15,983 nt of DNA from assembly GCA_963808455.1 (NCBI GenBank), contig CAWEHT010000071.1, positions 1-15,983 on the forward strand, written 5' to 3'. The notes under the pieces are model-generated. The model ran no database searches and was not told the DNA's origin. It saw nothing but the letters and a program-made list of their open reading frames with translations. Origin of the DNA: CAWEHT01 sp963808455 (GTDB lineage: Bacteria > Chloroflexota > Anaerolineae > CG2-30-64-16). Of this stretch, positions 14,593 through 15,983 are shown piece by piece. Positions within the stretch are counted from its first letter, which is position 1. The number at the start of each line of letters is the position of its first letter. Position numbers and translations under genes: made by a program.

Positions 14593-15330
14593 GTGTCAAC
14601 GCTAGAGGTAGCCAAAGCTCCCGCCAGCAAGGGCATGGCTGGCATGGTCATAGCAGACAGCTCCGTCAGCTACGTGGATGGCACGCGTGGCATCCTTGAA
14701 TACCGGGGCCACGACATCCGCCAGCTCGCCGAGCACAGTAATTTCGAGGAGGTGGCCTATTTGCTTTGGAATCGCCACCTGCCAACCCGCGAGCAACTCG
14801 AAACGATGAAGGCGGAGAACCAAGATTGCCGTCCTTTGCCACCTGAAATCATCACCGTCTTCCGCCACGATCCCGCGTGACCCAGATCCCATGGCCGTCA
14901 TGCGCACTTCCGTCTCGATGCTGGCCTATTACGACCCGGACGCGGAGGATATGTCCGAGCCCGCGCAGCAGCGCAAGGTCTGCCGCCTGCTCGGCCAGAT
15001 TGCTGCCATCCTGGCGGCTTTCCTGCGCATCCACGACGGCCGGCTGCCCATCCGGCCACGCCAGGGCGACGACAATGCGGTCAACTTTCTGTGGATGCTG
15101 ACGGGCGAAGACCCCGCTCCGACCGCCGTGAAGGCGCTGGACCAGTATCTCCTGTTACTTGCCGAGCACGAAATGAATGCCTCCACCTTTACGGCCCACG
15201 TGACCGCGTCAACCGAATCGGACCTGCATTCAGCCATCACTTCGGCCCTGGGCACGCTGAAAGGGCCGCTCCACGGGCGTGCCGTGCAGGAAGCTATGGA
15301 GCAGTTCCTGGAGATCGGCACCGTCGAGAA
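14593..15330 (+). CDS. gltA: Citrate synthase, 3'-truncated by fold-back (at least one frameshift)
   Basis: Citrate synthase condenses acetyl-CoA with oxaloacetate. GTG 14593 follows GAGGAGG by six bases; an ATG at 14591 is out of frame and stops at once. The N-terminus reads SSVSYVDGTRGILEYRGHDIRQLAEHSNFEEVAYLLW, typical of the bacterial/archaeal short type. Near 14874 the frame breaks, and resumes as DPMAVMRTSVSMLAYYDPDAEDMS. Family motifs continue: DDNAVNFLWML, HEMNASTFTAHVTASTESDLHSAIT (first active-site histidine) and GTLKGPLHG. The segment after GPLHG reads RAVQEAM where GGANEAVM is usual, probably further base errors. The sequence turns back at 15331, so about one third of the protein is missing. 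2-Methylcitrate synthase cannot be excluded. Confidence 0.9.
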
Positions 15331-15839
15331 CGTCAGCATCCACAGAAAGTTGACCGCATTGTCGTCGCCCTGGCGTGGCCGGATGGGCAGCCGGCCGTCG
15401 CGGAATAAGCAGAAGCCGCCAGGATGGGCGGCGATCTGGCCGAGCAGGCGGCAGACCTTGCGCTGCTCGCGGGCTCGACATCCTCCGCGTCCGGTGGCGA
15501 GATAGGCCAGCATCGAGACGGAAGTGCGCATGACGGCCGTGGGATCCACGTCGCGCGGATGGCACCGCAAGACGGTGATGATTTCAGGTGGCAAAGGACG
15601 GCAATCTCGGTTCTCCGCCTTCATCGTTTCGAGTCTCACGGCCGGCAGGTGGCAATTCCAAAGCAAAATAGGCCACCTCCTCGAAATTACTGTGCTCGGG
15701 GAGCTAGGCGGGATGTCGTGGCCCCGGTATTCAAGGATGCCACGCGTGCCATCCACGTAGCTGACGGAGCTGTACAGCTATGACCATGCCAGCCATGCCC
15801 TTGCTGGCGGGAGCTTTGGCTACCTCTAGCGTTAGTCAC
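15331..15839 (-). pseudogene. Second, inverted partial copy of citrate synthase 5' region
   Basis: On the minus strand a GTG at 15839, after GAGGAGG, opens a copy of the citrate synthase N-terminus, corresponding to 14593-15103. It reads through YVDGTRGILEYRGHDI, LETMKAENRDCRPLPPEIITVL, PRDVDPTAVMRTSVSMLAY and RKVCRLLGQIAA, with several frame changes against the first copy. Where the first copy breaks (near 14874) this one reads HPRDVDPTAV, closer to the expected family sequence, so it can help correct the first. It should not be counted as a second gene. Confidence 0.75.
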
Positions 15840-15983
15840 GTTAGCCTCCTCACGAACGGCCCAAGTTTGACCCGAGTCCTGGCTCAACCCTCTTTGTGGT
15901 GGTTCGCAGCCCCCGTGCCACGCCACACCAGTACACCCTTGAACCCGGCCTCGGCCACAGCCGCAGCCTGCAGCCGCTAAAAT
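15331..15983 (-). repeat. Inverted duplicate of about 14451-15103 (fold-back arm)
   Basis: From 15331 onward the sequence is the reverse complement of the region running back from 15103. The first bases match exactly (CGTCAGCATCCACAGAAAG against the complement of 15085-15103), and recognisable identity continues to the window end. The arms are separated by 227 unpaired bases (15104-15330). The second arm matches closely near the turn and then acquires many substitutions and indels, as in a low-quality single read. A true genomic palindrome of this size is possible but less likely than amplification or assembly fold-back. Confidence 0.85.

Noticed and set aside
14929..15756. A 275-residue minus-strand ORF resembling citrate synthase at its N-terminus
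   Set aside because: It starts in the inverted fold-back arm, crosses the loop and ends in antisense of the first arm. It is a product of the palindrome, not a second gene.
1..15983. CRISPR arrays, tRNA or rRNA genes, transposases, toxin-antitoxin or phage-defence genes
   Set aside because: Reading both strands I found no regularly spaced repeats, no cloverleaf with a convincing anticodon arm, and no such protein families.

Overview
The window looks like a metagenomic or single-cell assembly from an uncultivated, GC-rich bacterium, most likely a Chloroflexota member of the Anaerolineae/Caldilineae type. This placement is inferred from gene content (SpoVS outside an obvious sporulator, holB-ricT synteny, a PT-rich lipoprotein, GGGAATAGGG-type repeats); no marker gene settles it. 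I do not see a convincing new biological system. The strongest unexplained signals are structural and are probably artefacts: a chimeric join near 990-1000, a fold-back inverted duplication from 15331 to the end, and about sixteen single-base frameshifts in otherwise recognisable genes.

Layout. Bases 1 to about 993 hold the 3' part of metK (minus strand) with AT-rich, repetitive downstream DNA of a different character, possibly from another organism. From about 994 the Chloroflexota-like sequence begins inside a UPF0104/LPG-synthase-type membrane protein. A minus-strand pair follows: a carboxymuconolactone-decarboxylase-like protein and, upstream of it, a frameshifted lipoprotein with two copies of an unrecognised module. 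Divergent from these, on the plus strand, are a MaoC-like hydratase, DNA polymerase III delta' (holB) and the PSP1 protein RicT. spoVS converges on ricT and has a palindrome over its probable transcription start.

From 6948 to 12298 lies a surface glycan/glycolipid block: a badly frameshifted GT4 glycosyltransferase, an intact GT4 enzyme, a polyprenyl-phosphate sugar-1-phosphate transferase whose start overlaps the preceding stop, and an MGDG-synthase-type lipid glycosyltransferase. Together they could start, extend and anchor a polysaccharide or glycolipid. From 12438 to 14276 lies a thiol-redox block: an OsmC-like protein, a membrane-anchored TlpA-like thioredoxin and a double-CXXC protein disulfide oxidoreductase. 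A 316-base gap with strong stem-loops then leads to citrate synthase, which is cut off at about 15330 where the sequence turns back on itself.

The reading frames of frameshifted genes were rebuilt by joining adjacent frames that continue the same family. Coordinates of individual shifts are good to roughly 10 bases.
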